Notes under the pieces: model-generated
The model's input: the letters and a program-made list of their open reading frames with translations, nothing else
Told to the model about the DNA's origin: nothing
Databases searched by the model: none
Position numbers and translations under genes: made by a program
Assembly (NCBI RefSeq): GCF_019977355.1
Contig: NZ_AP024655.1
Coordinates: 2,046,001 to 2,110,000 of the forward strand
Reading direction: 5' to 3'
Source: Arthrobacter sp. NicSoilB8
GTDB lineage: Bacteria; Actinomycetota; Actinomycetes; Actinomycetales; Micrococcaceae
DNA length: 64,000 bases
Shown: positions 42,872 through 51,563 of the stretch, in pieces
Position numbering within the stretch: the first letter of the stretch is position 1
Layout: each line of letters opens with the position of its first letter

Positions 42872-43848
42872 TGTCATTCAACAAAACTGTCTTCCTCCCG
42901 GTCGATCCGGACGCGGCCTTCGCGCTCATCACCGAGCCCGAGAGGCTCCGCCGCTGGAAAACCGTGGCGGCCAGGGTGGACCTGCGCGTCGGCGGTGACT
43001 ACCGCTGGACCATCACCCCCGGGCATGCGGCGAGGGGGACTTTCACGGAAATCGAGCCCGGAAAGCGAGTCGTCTACACCTGGGGCTGGGAAGGTGACGC
43101 CCAGTTACCGCCCGGTGCCTCCACCGTGACCGTGAACCTGGAAGCTGTCGACGGCGGAACGACCGTCCAGCTGATCCACGAAGGGCTGACAACGGAGCAG
43201 GAAGTCGGCCACGCCGAGGGCTGGAACCACTTCCTGGAGCGCCTCGTGCTGCTGGCCACGACCGGCGATGCCGGCCCCGACGAATGGTCGGCAGCACCGG
43301 ACCCCATCGACGAACTCGCCAGCGCCGAAGCCTCCCTCGCCGTGGCCCAACGCGTCCTGCAAGGACTCAAGGACTCGGACATGGACGCCCGCACGCCCTG
43401 CGAGGACTTCACCGTTGACGGTCTGCTGGACCATCTCTTCGGATCGATTGCATCGATCGGCACGGCGCTTGGCGTTACCGTTCCGGACAGGCCGACGGCG
43501 TCGCCGGAAGTCCGGATCGCCGTGGCCTCGCAGATCACCCTGGAGGCCTTCCGTGCCCGCGGCCTCGAAGGAAGCCTGGACATGGGCTTCGCGGAGCTCC
43601 CCGCGACGCTGGTCGCAAACATCCTGAACCTGGAACTGCTGGTGCACGCCTGGGACTTTGCCGCGGCCACCGGGCAGGAACTCGCGGTCTCGCCGGTACT
43701 CTCGGACTACGTGCTGGGCCTCGCCCGGAACACCATCAGTCCCCGGATGCGCGGGGCCACCTTCGCGGAGGAGGCGCTGGTCGATGAGTCGGCGGCGAGC
43801 ATGGAGCGTCTCATCGCGTTCACCGGCCGCGAAGTCGCCGGGATCTGA
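42871..43848 (+). CDS. Fusion of AHSA1-type SRPBCC domain and TIGR03086 metal-binding domain
   Basis: A 325-residue two-domain protein. Residues 1-135 are an AHSA1/SRPBCC domain (PVDPDAAFALITEPERLRRW, then RVVYTWGWEGD). Residues 150-325 are a TIGR03086/mycothiol-dependent maleylpyruvate isomerase-like helical-bundle domain (DARTPCEDFTVDGLLDHLFG, then LLVHAWDFAAATGQ), whose DinB-like fold binds a metal. Such proteins may use mycothiol as a cofactor. It is coupled to the ArsR gene by a one-base overlap, an arrangement often seen for ArsR-AHSA1 pairs. The substrate is unknown. Confidence 0.85.
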   Translation: MSFNKTVFLPVDPDAAFALITEPERLRRWKTVAARVDLRVGGDYRWTITPGHAARGTFTEIEPGKRVVYTWGWEGDAQLPPGASTVTVNLEAVDGGTTVQLIHEGLTTEQEVGHAEGWNHFLERLVLLATTGDAGPDEWSAAPDPIDELASAEASLAVAQRVLQGLKDSDMDARTPCEDFTVDGLLDHLFGSIASIGTALGVTVPDRPTASPEVRIAVASQITLEAFRARGLEGSLDMGFAELPATLVANILNLELLVHAWDFAAATGQELAVSPVLSDYVLGLARNTISPRMRGATFAEEALVDESAASMERLIAFTGREVAGI

Positions 43849-43880
43849 TGCTTCGCCTTCCCCGGCAGAAGGAGAAGACA

Positions 43881-44318
43881 ATGGTTGACGTACTGACAGA
43901 GATTGTCATCCACCGGCCGCGCGCGGTTGTGGCCAGCTATGCCTCCGACCCCGAGAATGCCCCCGAGTGGTATACCAACATCAAGGCGGTCGACTGGGAA
44001 ACCGCGCGGCCCCTGACGGTCGGATCCCGGGTGGCTTTCCGGGCCCACTTCCTGGGCCGGGACCTGGACTACGTGTACGAATTCACGGAGCTGGACCCGG
44101 GCGCGAGGCTGGTCATGCAGACAGCCCAGGGCCCGTTCCCCATGCAGACCACCTACACCTGGGCGGACGCGGACCGCTCCTCTACCCGCATGGCACTGCG
44201 CAACACCGGCAAGCCGGCGGGATTCTCCGCCGTCGTGAACCTCGTCATGGCACCGGTGATGCGCCGCGCGATGCAGAAAGACCTCGCCAAGCTGAAACAG
44301 ATCCTGGAGGCTGCCTGA
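43881..44318 (+). CDS. SRPBCC family protein (second copy)
   Basis: A 145-residue helix-grip protein (VLTEIVIHRPRAVVASYASD, then YEFTELDPGARLVMQTAQG), ending in RAMQKDLAKLKQILEAA, the same terminal helix as the divergent SRPBCC gene. The ATG at 43881 has AAGGAGAAG just upstream. It is third in the ArsR operon, 32 bp after the fusion gene. Confidence 0.87.
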   Translation: MVDVLTEIVIHRPRAVVASYASDPENAPEWYTNIKAVDWETARPLTVGSRVAFRAHFLGRDLDYVYEFTELDPGARLVMQTAQGPFPMQTTYTWADADRSSTRMALRNTGKPAGFSAVVNLVMAPVMRRAMQKDLAKLKQILEAA

Positions 44319-44447
44319 CCGCCGTGCGTGCGCGCACGGCACGGCCCGCCCCGAGGAAGCCCTGCCCGGTTTGATTCACGCCGGCAGGGCAGGCCGAAGC
44401 CCAGCGCCAGGCCTTACGAACAGCGAACAACGATGAAAGGACATGTC

Positions 44448-44774
44448 ATGAGCAAGTTCATCTATCTCTACAAGGGTCCGGCCACACCGGTGGACCAGTT
44501 CACCTCGGAGCAGTCGGCGGCGCAGATGGCCGCCTGGGGCGCCTGGATGGAGAAAATCGGTCCGGCCCTGCTCGAGGCGGGTGCGCCGTTCGCGCCGTCC
44601 CGCACCGCTCTGGTGGACGACGGCGCCGTGGTGGAAGCCTCGGACCTGAACGGCTACTCGATCGTGGAAGCAGAAAGCCTCGCGGGGGCCAAGGCACTGG
44701 CCGACGGCCATCCGTTCCTGTCCGACGGGAACGGAAAGTTCACCCTGGAGATCTTCGAGCTCGGCGAGATGTAG
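44448..44774 (+). CDS. YCII/DGPF-domain protein
   Basis: A 108-residue YCII-related ferredoxin-like-fold protein (MSKFIYLYKGPATP, then MAAWGAWMEKIG and NGYSIVEAESLAGAKALADGH). Family members sit beside ECF sigma factors and SRPBCC genes in Actinobacteria, but their activity is mostly unknown. The ATG at 44448 is preceded by AAAGGA. It is the last gene of the ArsR unit, 129 bp after the SRPBCC gene. Confidence 0.85.
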   Translation: MSKFIYLYKGPATPVDQFTSEQSAAQMAAWGAWMEKIGPALLEAGAPFAPSRTALVDDGAVVEASDLNGYSIVEAESLAGAKALADGHPFLSDGNGKFTLEIFELGEM

Positions 44775-44997
44775 TCTCACAGCCGACCTGCCGCGCCGTC
44801 CGGGCGAATGCGGGAGCCGGCGTCCCCGACGGCGATCAGGGGAAGCCTCACGCTGGATCCCGGCCCGGACCCCTCAACTGCGGCCGGGTGTATCCACATC
44901 GCTAATGGCGCCGCACCAACAGCCTCACAGAGTCTGAAAGTGCCTCGTCAGTCGAGGTTGGGCCCCCTGAAGCGGCATATCGCGACACAGGCACGTG

Positions 44998-46059
44998 TCA
45001 GCCGGGTTCGCCGCGCAGGGGAGCTGTGGCAAATTCACGCATGCCTGATTCAAAGCCAACGGTCGGTTCCCATCCGAGTTCGGCCTTGATCCGCTCCGAG
45101 GACGCGGTGATGTGGCGGACGTCCCCCAGCCTGTATTCGCCGGTCACGATCGGGGCAGGTCCGGCACTGAACTTACTTAGAGCCGCGGCAACATCGCCGA
45201 TGGTGTGCACCTCGGAGGCGCCGACGTTGTAGGCCCGGAATGCGGCAACGCCACCCGCGGACAGCGCCAGGGCGGCGGCGATGTTCGCGGTGGCGACGTC
45301 CCTGACGTGTATGAAGCTGCGGCGCTGGGCGCCGTCTTCGAAGACCCGGGGTGCCTCACCGCGGGCCAGGGCGGAGCGGAACAGCGAGGCGACGCCGGCG
45401 TAGGGTGTGTCGCGGGGCATCCGGGGACCGTAGACGTTGTGGTAGCGCAGGGCGATCGCCGCGCCGCCGGTGCTGCGCGCCCATGCGGCGGCGAGATGCT
45501 CCTGGCTGACTTTTGATGCCGCGTAGACGTTCCGCGGATCCAGGGGCGCGTCCTCGGTGACCATGGCCGGATTGAGAATCGCGCCGGACACCGGGTTGCG
45601 GGGGTCGTAGATCCCGGTGCGCAGATCGGCCTCGGCGCGCGGTCCTGGTCTGACCGCGACGCCGGTTTCAGAGTCGGTGTAGGCCCCCTCGCCGTAGACC
45701 ACCATCGAGGAAGCAAGGACCAGCCGGGGGATGCCAAGACGTTCCATGGAGGCGAGCAGGACAGCGGTGGCGTAGTCGTTGTTTCGGATGTAGTCCGGCG
45801 CGTCGGCGAAGCTGACGCCGAGCCCGACCTTCGCCGCCTGGTGGCAGACGGTGTCGATCCCCTCGAGTGCACGGTCCGCCGTGTCCGGGTCCGTGAGATC
45901 GCCGGTCAGCAGTTCCACCCGCGGGTCAAGGGCCGGCGGCCCCGGGTGGAGGCCCGGGTCCAGGGAGTCCAGGACCCGGACCGACCATCCCCTGGCAAGG
46001 GCGGCGTCGACGATATGCGAACCGATGAACCCGGCACCGCCGGTGACGAGGAGCCTCAC
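44998..46059 (-). CDS. NAD-dependent nucleotide-sugar epimerase/dehydratase
   Basis: A 353-residue extended short-chain dehydrogenase (UDP-glucose 4-epimerase group). It has an N-terminal GGAGFIGSHIV, LTGDLTD, a catalytic YxxxK as YAASK preceded by the serine region ASSMVVYGEG, and RYHNVYGPRMP. It starts at a GTG overlapping the TGA of the phosphorylase gene (GTGA); a longer frame in that gene is an artefact. It may make an activated sugar for the neighbouring glycosyltransferases (inference). Confidence 0.88.
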   Translation of the reverse strand: MRLLVTGGAGFIGSHIVDAALARGWSVRVLDSLDPGLHPGPPALDPRVELLTGDLTDPDTADRALEGIDTVCHQAAKVGLGVSFADAPDYIRNNDYATAVLLASMERLGIPRLVLASSMVVYGEGAYTDSETGVAVRPGPRAEADLRTGIYDPRNPVSGAILNPAMVTEDAPLDPRNVYAASKVSQEHLAAAWARSTGGAAIALRYHNVYGPRMPRDTPYAGVASLFRSALARGEAPRVFEDGAQRRSFIHVRDVATANIAAALALSAGGVAAFRAYNVGASEVHTIGDVAAALSKFSAGPAPIVTGEYRLGDVRHITASSERIKAELGWEPTVGFESGMREFATAPLRGEPG

Positions 46060-46937
46060 CGGGCGGACACGGACTCGCGTGCGGCCGGGAGTGCCATGAT
46101 CCTGGCGACGGCGGTTCGATCCATCAGCCGGCGGGGGGCGTAGTCCTCGCTGATCGCCGCGATGGTGTCCTCCAGCACGGCCAGGATGCCGCGCTGGGCC
46201 TTCTTCAGCCGGGCAAAGACGGCCTCGGCGGTCACCGGGTCCGAGCCGTCGTGACCGGTGTCCGAATCCGTGACGAAGGCCAGATTGGCAAAGCCCATGT
46301 TCAACTCCGCGGCCAGCACGGGTTCGGGGTATTGGGTCATGCTGATGATGTCGGCACCGCCGCTGACGTACCACTGCGACTCGGCCTTCGTGGAAAAACG
46401 GGGTCCGTTGATCACCACCACCGTTCCTTGCGGGGCGTAGGGGAGACCCCGTGCCGCTAGCGCTGCCTCCAGATGCGAACGCAGTGTCGGGCAGAACGGT
46501 TCCGAGGCCGGCAGATGCTGAACGCCGGCCGGGGGGACGCCGTCGGCCACCGTGCCGTCGTAAAAGGTATCGGCGCGTCCCCAGGTGCGGTCGATCAACT
46601 GGTCGGTCACGACGAAGCTCTCAGGACCAAAGCCTTCCCGCAGCCCGCCCACCGCCGAGGAGGAAAGCACTGCCCGGACGCCGAGGCTCTTGAGCGCCCA
46701 GAGGTTGGCCCGGTAGTTGATCTTCTGCGGCGGAAGGGAGTGGTCGCCGCCGTGACGGGGAAGGAACGCCACGGTTCGCCCGCCCACGTCGGCCAGGGTC
46801 ACAGGACCCGACGGCGGCCCGTAGGGGGTCCGGACGTCGAGGGTCGCGCGCACAACCGCCCCAGGGAGCTGGTAGGTGCCCGAACCGCCGATGATGCCGA
46901 TGCGTGCGTGCGCGGTCCAAGGAAGTGGTGTGTCCAT
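46056..46937 (-). CDS. S-methyl-5'-thioadenosine phosphorylase-type purine nucleoside phosphorylase
   Basis: A 293-residue PNP/MTAP family enzyme that cleaves a 5'-modified adenosine with phosphate. Landmarks are IGIIGGSGTYQLPG, RHGGDH, NYRANLWALKSLG, the SSSAVGGLRE loop, INGPRFSTKAES, and FVTDSDTGHDG. In that last motif the two aspartates correspond to those recognising the 6-amino group of adenine, favouring methylthioadenosine over inosine or guanosine. No mtn salvage genes adjoin it. Coupled to an epimerase and downstream of a membrane glycosyltransferase, it may recycle or process an adenosine by-product of a biosynthetic pathway (inference). Confidence 0.88.
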   Translation of the reverse strand: MDTPLPWTAHARIGIIGGSGTYQLPGAVVRATLDVRTPYGPPSGPVTLADVGGRTVAFLPRHGGDHSLPPQKINYRANLWALKSLGVRAVLSSSAVGGLREGFGPESFVVTDQLIDRTWGRADTFYDGTVADGVPPAGVQHLPASEPFCPTLRSHLEAALAARGLPYAPQGTVVVINGPRFSTKAESQWYVSGGADIISMTQYPEPVLAAELNMGFANLAFVTDSDTGHDGSDPVTAEAVFARLKKAQRGILAVLEDTIAAISEDYAPRRLMDRTAVARIMALPAARESVSAR

Positions 46938-46988
46938 GGTGCAATCCTGCCATTTCGTCGGTTTCGATAGATGCAGGCCTTGTGCCCG

Positions 46989-48455
46989 TCACAAGGCCGC
47001 GGGGTCCGGCGCCCCGGTCATGAGTCCGGTGAGGGCAGCCAGCCGCAGCTCGTCGCGGCGCCGCAGCCAGGTGCCTCCGGCGATGGCCGCGGCAGCCAGG
47101 AGCAGGGCGCACTGGTTGAGTAGCTCGCTCCAGGGGCCGGCAGGGACCATGTAGATGACGTCGAGGGCGAGGATCACCCCCACGTACTCCCACCGCCGGC
47201 TCAGAACGATGAACGGCAGCAGCATGAGCCCGTACCAGGGGTAATTGGGGCTGACAATGAGCAACGTCAGCCCGATCATGACGGTCTGCTGTTCCCAGAC
47301 GTTCGCCGCACGGGTGTGCCGCAGCACGGCCAGGGCGACGACGGCCAGGGCCGCGGCGCTGAGCACCGGAGGCCAGGGGCCTGCGGAAACTAGCTGTGCC
47401 AGGCCGAAGCGGATGCCGCCGCTCTGGCTGTAGTTCTCCTCCTTGAGATAGCCGGGCAAAAAGCCCAGGACACCGGCCCCCGCGATCGCCACGTAGGGAA
47501 CGTAGAGCAACACGAACGTGGCCAGCGCCGCCGTGATGAAGCTGGCCGGGCGCCGCCACAGCAGCGCGGGGGCGGCAACGACCGGAATGAGTTTCGTTGC
47601 AACCGCGGCACCGAAGGACGCCCCCGAGCGGATCGGCTTGCCGCCCAGAAGCAGCATCCCGGCGGCAAGGATCAACGCTCCGCCCAGCACATCGACGTGC
47701 GCGTTGTTGACCGCTTCGAGCTGCACGAACGGGCTCCACGCCCACACGGCGGCCAGGTGCGGGGGTGATCCGCGGCTGGCCAGCGAGCAGCGGAGCAGCA
47801 TCAGGGAAACCGCGACACTGATCAGCAGGCCGCCCAGCTGCAGCGGCAGATATCCGACCGTGTCCGGGACGGTGGCGCGGACGCCCAGAAAGTACAGTTC
47901 GGCCGTGGGCGGGTAGATCGTGGGCACGTGCGGACGGTTGATCGCCGTGCACAGCGGGTCCCCGGAAGGATAACCGGATGCGGCGACGGATTCCGTTCCG
48001 AACAGGTCCCTGGCACACACGGGCTTGCCGTCGGGGCCCGTGGAACCCGGGGCGAACAACCAGCCGGGGCGAAGCCTGCTGAGCGTTTCATCGATGGGCA
48101 CATAGGAGTAGGGGGAGATTCCGGCTTTTTGGACGATACCGTCCCACGCATACCTGGCCGAATCGTTGCTGGTCCGGGGCGGGGCGCTCACGGCAACGAG
48201 GCCGAGCAGGACCGTTCCGGCGATGATGACGGCACCCACCTGACGCCGCGGAACGTGCCGCAGCAGGCCGACAGCCGCGATGAGGGCCAGCCATGACAGG
48301 CAGGTGGCGATAATCTGCGCCGTTTCGAGCGGGTTTCCGGGGACCACCATCCACCACAGCAGGGCCGCACTGGTGAGGAACACGAGCGGAAGGAGCACGA
48401 AGACCTTGATGGTGGTGCCGGTTGTCCGGTTGGGTTCTATTGCACTGACGCTCAC
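46989..48455 (-). CDS. GT87/DUF2029-like membrane glycosyltransferase
   Basis: A 488-residue polytopic membrane protein of the GT-C type (about 11 hydrophobic segments). Between helices 2 and 3 it has the acidic loop SNDSARYAWDGIVQKAGISPY typical of polyprenol-phosphate-sugar-dependent transferases, followed by YPPTAELYF. The GTG at 48455 is preferred, with AGGA 7 bases upstream; an ATG 18 bp earlier has GGAG directly abutting it. It is the first of three genes (with phosphorylase and epimerase) and divergent from a molybdopterin oxidoreductase gene. Confidence 0.82.
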   Translation of the reverse strand: MSVSAIEPNRTTGTTIKVFVLLPLVFLTSAALLWWMVVPGNPLETAQIIATCLSWLALIAAVGLLRHVPRRQVGAVIIAGTVLLGLVAVSAPPRTSNDSARYAWDGIVQKAGISPYSYVPIDETLSRLRPGWLFAPGSTGPDGKPVCARDLFGTESVAASGYPSGDPLCTAINRPHVPTIYPPTAELYFLGVRATVPDTVGYLPLQLGGLLISVAVSLMLLRCSLASRGSPPHLAAVWAWSPFVQLEAVNNAHVDVLGGALILAAGMLLLGGKPIRSGASFGAAVATKLIPVVAAPALLWRRPASFITAALATFVLLYVPYVAIAGAGVLGFLPGYLKEENYSQSGGIRFGLAQLVSAGPWPPVLSAAALAVVALAVLRHTRAANVWEQQTVMIGLTLLIVSPNYPWYGLMLLPFIVLSRRWEYVGVILALDVIYMVPAGPWSELLNQCALLLAAAAIAGGTWLRRRDELRLAALTGLMTGAPDPAAL

Positions 48456-48567
48456 TCTCCGATCCTGCCCCATCTCCGGCGCCGCACTTGCATCCGACAG
48501 GAGGTCTTCCGCGAATCGTAAGGTCTGACGGCACCTCAGGGGGCTGAAAAGGTGGTGTGATCGAGCT

Positions 48568-49746
48568 ATGGAAAAGCTCACCAACGCTTTGGCCGCCAGG
48601 TTCGCCTCGCCCACGCGCAGCACCCGGCTCACCGTGGTCCTGGGGCGCTGGTTGGGGCTCAGCTTCACCATCTGTTTCCTGACCGGGCTCTTCAGTCACG
48701 GGCTGCAGGAGCCGCCGTCCTGGATGTTCTTCCCCACCAGCCCCGTCTGGATCTATCAGCTGACGCAGGGAATCCACGTCACCACGGGCATCGCTGCCAT
48801 TCCGTTGCTGCTGGCAAAACTGTGGTCGGTCTATCCCGAACTGCTGAAGTGGCCGCCGGTGAAATCCGCGGCGCACGGCCTGGAGCGGGCATCCATTGCC
48901 TTGTTCATCGCCTCTTCGCTGCTGCAGCTGACAACGGGCCTGATTAACACCTATAAGTGGTACCCGTGGCCTTTCCCCTTCCGTCAAACCCACTACTGGC
49001 TGGCCTGGGTGATCTGGGGGTCGCTGCTGCTCCACATCGCCGTGAAACTTCCATTGATCATCGAGCATTGGCGTGCCCGGTCGGGGACCGGGGCCGGTGC
49101 CGGTTCCCCGGCACCGGTGACCGACGACGGCGGGGCACCCCCGGAGCCTGGCCGCTGGTCCCGGCGGGCCTTCCTGGCCGCCGTCGGCGTCACCACGGGC
49201 GCCGTCGTGCTCACGACGGCCGGACAGTCCTTCTCCTGGCTGGACCCGTTCAACCTCTTTGCACCGCGGAAGATGGGAACCGGCCCGCAGTCCGTCCCGG
49301 TGAACCGCACCGCCGCCGACGCCAAGGTCGCCGACCTGGCCGGGGCAAAGGACTGGACGCTCACCGTGAGCCATCAGGACACCCACCGCAGCCTGAGCCT
49401 CGCGGAGCTCCAGGCTCTGCCCCAGTATGAGCACGAACTTCCCATCGCCTGTGTTGAGGGCTGGAGCCAGACGGCCACCTGGCGGGGCGTGCGTATCCGG
49501 GACCTGGTCGCCTTAGTCGGCGCGCCGCCGTCCTCCTCGCTCCGGGTCACAAGCCTCGAACCGGAGGGCGCGTACCGGACGATGGACATGCACGCAACGT
49601 ACGCACAGGACGAACGGACCCTGGTGGCCCTGGAACTGAACGGACAGACGCTCGATCTGGACCACGGGTATCCGGCCCGCATCATCGCCCCCGGACGCCC
49701 CGGCGTCCTGCAAACAAAGTGGCTGCACACCGTGGAGGTCCTGTGA
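48568..49746 (+). CDS. Membrane-bound molybdopterin oxidoreductase (cytochrome b plus SUOX-like domain)
   Basis: A 392-residue fusion. Residues 20-165 form four membrane helices with histidines suited to haem b (H44, H70, H142, H156). A proline/glycine-rich linker is followed by an internal twin-arginine-like segment (SRRAFLAAVGV, 198-208). Residues 255-392 are an oxidoreductase molybdopterin-binding domain with the Mo-ligating cysteine C295 in LPIACVEGWS. The Moco domain should therefore face outside and pass electrons through haem. The substrate is unknown; sulfite- or methionine-sulfoxide-type chemistry is possible. The next gene overlaps by 4 bp (GTGA). Confidence 0.85.
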   Translation: MEKLTNALAARFASPTRSTRLTVVLGRWLGLSFTICFLTGLFSHGLQEPPSWMFFPTSPVWIYQLTQGIHVTTGIAAIPLLLAKLWSVYPELLKWPPVKSAAHGLERASIALFIASSLLQLTTGLINTYKWYPWPFPFRQTHYWLAWVIWGSLLLHIAVKLPLIIEHWRARSGTGAGAGSPAPVTDDGGAPPEPGRWSRRAFLAAVGVTTGAVVLTTAGQSFSWLDPFNLFAPRKMGTGPQSVPVNRTAADAKVADLAGAKDWTLTVSHQDTHRSLSLAELQALPQYEHELPIACVEGWSQTATWRGVRIRDLVALVGAPPSSSLRVTSLEPEGAYRTMDMHATYAQDERTLVALELNGQTLDLDHGYPARIIAPGRPGVLQTKWLHTVEVL

Positions 49747-50243
49747 AACCCGAGATGCCGGCGAAAGCCGCAAAACCCGCAGGGGCCGGAAATGCTGTGA
49801 AGATCTGGAGAATCGTCCTGGGCGCCGCGGGTGCGGCGCTGGCCGGATACGGGCTCCTGGGCCTGCCGACCCAGCTTGGACCCCCGCAGCTGCTCGGGCT
49901 CCTGGTGTGGATGGCGGTGGCCGTCCTTTTGCACGACGGCGTCATCGTGCCGGTGTCCACCGCGGCCGGCGGGGGCCTCACCCGGCTGGGGTCGGGGCTT
50001 CGTCCGGCGTCTGCCGCGGTGCTGCGCGGCGCCCTGATGACCGGGGTCGTGGTGACCGTGATCGCGGGGATTTTGCTGAAGGCCCAGTCCGTGGCCCGCA
50101 ATACCAGCGCCCTGGAAGGGGACTACGCCGCCCACCTGCTCTGGTTCTGGGTGGTTCTGGCCGGCCTGGCCGCCGTCCTTGTTTACGGGATCGAACGGGC
50201 CGGGCCCGGCAGGGGCGAGAGGGAACAAAAAACGCGGCCCTGA
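49743..50243 (+). CDS. Four-helix membrane protein, unknown function
   Basis: A 166-residue protein starting at a GTG that overlaps the stop of the molybdopterin oxidoreductase. Four hydrophobic helices are clear (WRIVLGAAGAALAGYGLL, LLGLLVWMAVAVLLHDGVIV, GALMTGVVVTVIAGILL, LLWFWVVLAGLAAVLVYGI) with a charged C-terminus. I do not recognise a family. Coupling suggests it anchors or serves the oxidoreductase. Its 3' end overlaps the opposing methyltransferase gene by 61 bp. Confidence 0.75.
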   Translation: MKPEMPAKAAKPAGAGNAVKIWRIVLGAAGAALAGYGLLGLPTQLGPPQLLGLLVWMAVAVLLHDGVIVPVSTAAGGGLTRLGSGLRPASAAVLRGALMTGVVVTVIAGILLKAQSVARNTSALEGDYAAHLLWFWVVLAGLAAVLVYGIERAGPGRGEREQKTRP

Positions 50244-50890
50244 AGGCGCCGGATGGCGGTGACAGCCCAGCCGCCGGCCTGCGCCCGGGATACCAGGCCG
50301 GCCGTGCCGGTCCGCGCCCAGGCGAACGCCTCGCTGCGGTTTCCCCGCTCGTCTTCGAGCACGGCCGAGTAGGCGGTGTCGATGTATTCGTCGGCTTCCA
50401 CTTCGACCAGCAGCGTGCCGGTCGGGGCAATGAGTTGCCGGCACCGGCCGAGCAGGGCCGTGACGCTTCCTCCGATTCCGATGTTGCCGTCGAGCAGGAT
50501 GACGGACTGCCACTGCCCGGACTGCGGTACCGGGGCGAAAATTGACTGTTCGAGGGCGCGGGTACCGCGGCCGCGGGCCAGCCGGACCGCTTCGGCGCTG
50601 GTGTCGATGCCCAGGGCGGCCAGGCCGAGCGGCCGGGCGGCAGCCAGGAGCCGTCCCGGGCCGCACCCAACGTCGAGGACCGGGCCCCGAAGGCTCTGCA
50701 GCAGCGACAGCTCCGCCGTGCTGGCATCCTCGCACCAGGTGCTGACATCGAAGTTCACCGGCTCGGCAGGATGGTAATCGCTTTCCGGACGGAGGGTGAG
50801 GGTTCCGGTGCCGGTCTGCAGGGCACGGGTGTAGGGCTCGCTTTCGCCCTGGCCGAAAGAGGCGGCGGGTGCCACGGCAGTGGACATCAC
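50183..50890 (-). CDS. SAM-dependent methyltransferase (class I)
   Basis: A 235-residue Rossmann methyltransferase with motif I VLDVGCGPGRLLAA near 70-83, the acidic end of strand 2 in ALGIDTSAEAV, and the motif IV region VILLDGNIGIGG. The target is not evident. The GTG start at 50890 overlaps the stop of the upstream glycosyltransferase-like gene, making it third in the unit with the DUF2064 and GT2 genes. Convergent overlap of 61 bp with the membrane-protein gene may create antisense effects. Confidence 0.85.
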   Translation of the reverse strand: MMSTAVAPAASFGQGESEPYTRALQTGTGTLTLRPESDYHPAEPVNFDVSTWCEDASTAELSLLQSLRGPVLDVGCGPGRLLAAARPLGLAALGIDTSAEAVRLARGRGTRALEQSIFAPVPQSGQWQSVILLDGNIGIGGSVTALLGRCRQLIAPTGTLLVEVEADEYIDTAYSAVLEDERGNRSEAFAWARTGTAGLVSRAQAGGWAVTAIRRLQGRVFCSLSPLPGPARSIP

Positions 50891-51555
50891 AGGAGTGCCT
50901 CCGCTTCTTGCCGGGGGCGCGGCACCCGGGCGGCGGTTTCGGCCACCGCTTCGGCGAACGCGCTGTCCGGAATCTCGGCCGCGATCTGCAGGGCGTCACT
51001 GAAGTGGTCCATATCGCGCAGTTCCGGGAGCATTCCGACGTTGAGCCCGGCCGCGGTGAGCCGGGCGAGCTGCGAGGCCCCGGTTGTCGTCGTGGACATT
51101 GGAACGCCCCGGATCAGGTTTCCGTCCGGCCGGCGCAGCGCCAGTGCCCAGAAACCGCCATCGGTTGCCGGGCCGATCCAGGCTTGGTGCCGGGCGTGCG
51201 CAGCTGACCAGTCATTGAGCAGTGGCGCCAGATGGTCCGCGGAGAATTGCGGGGTGTCCATGCCGATGATGAGCAGTGGACCGCTGACGGCGTCGCAGAT
51301 GGCGGCCAGCCGCTCATCCAGGCCTCCGGATGCCTGCGGCAGAACCGTGAATCCGGCGGCGTCCCACGCGGTGGGCGTGCCGTCGATCACCAGCAGCCGG
51401 CGGCCGGCCGGGAGGCTGCGCACCGAACCCAGGGTGCGGCTGAGGCTCAACTGCGCCAGTTGAGCCGCGCCTTCGGGTGGCAGCGGCGGACTGAGCCGGG
51501 TCTTGACCCGTCCCGGCACGCACTCTTTGGCGATGACCGCCACTGTCAGGTCCAT
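50887..51555 (-). CDS. DUF2064/TIGR04282-type nucleotidyl/glycosyltransferase-like protein
   Basis: A 222-residue GT-A-fold protein. The N-terminal VAVIAKECVPGRVKTRLSPP matches the TIGR04282/DUF2064 family (K-x-P-x-P-G-x-V-K-T-R-L), followed by LLIIGMDTPQF and IGPATDGGFWAL. Family members accompany GT2 proteins and have been named for arsenosugar loci, but function is largely untested. The ATG at 51555 has AGGA upstream; an ATG 12 bp earlier overlaps the GT2 stop. It is second in a three-gene unit. Confidence 0.85.
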   Translation of the reverse strand: MDLTVAVIAKECVPGRVKTRLSPPLPPEGAAQLAQLSLSRTLGSVRSLPAGRRLLVIDGTPTAWDAAGFTVLPQASGGLDERLAAICDAVSGPLLIIGMDTPQFSADHLAPLLNDWSAAHARHQAWIGPATDGGFWALALRRPDGNLIRGVPMSTTTTGASQLARLTAAGLNVGMLPELRDMDHFSDALQIAAEIPDSAFAEAVAETAARVPRPRQEAEALL

Positions 51556-51563
51556 GCTTGTCC

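Noticed and set aside
46060..46374. N-terminal extension of the epimerase frame
   Set aside because: It lies entirely within the phosphorylase gene in another frame. The GTG at 46059 starts exactly at the Rossmann motif.
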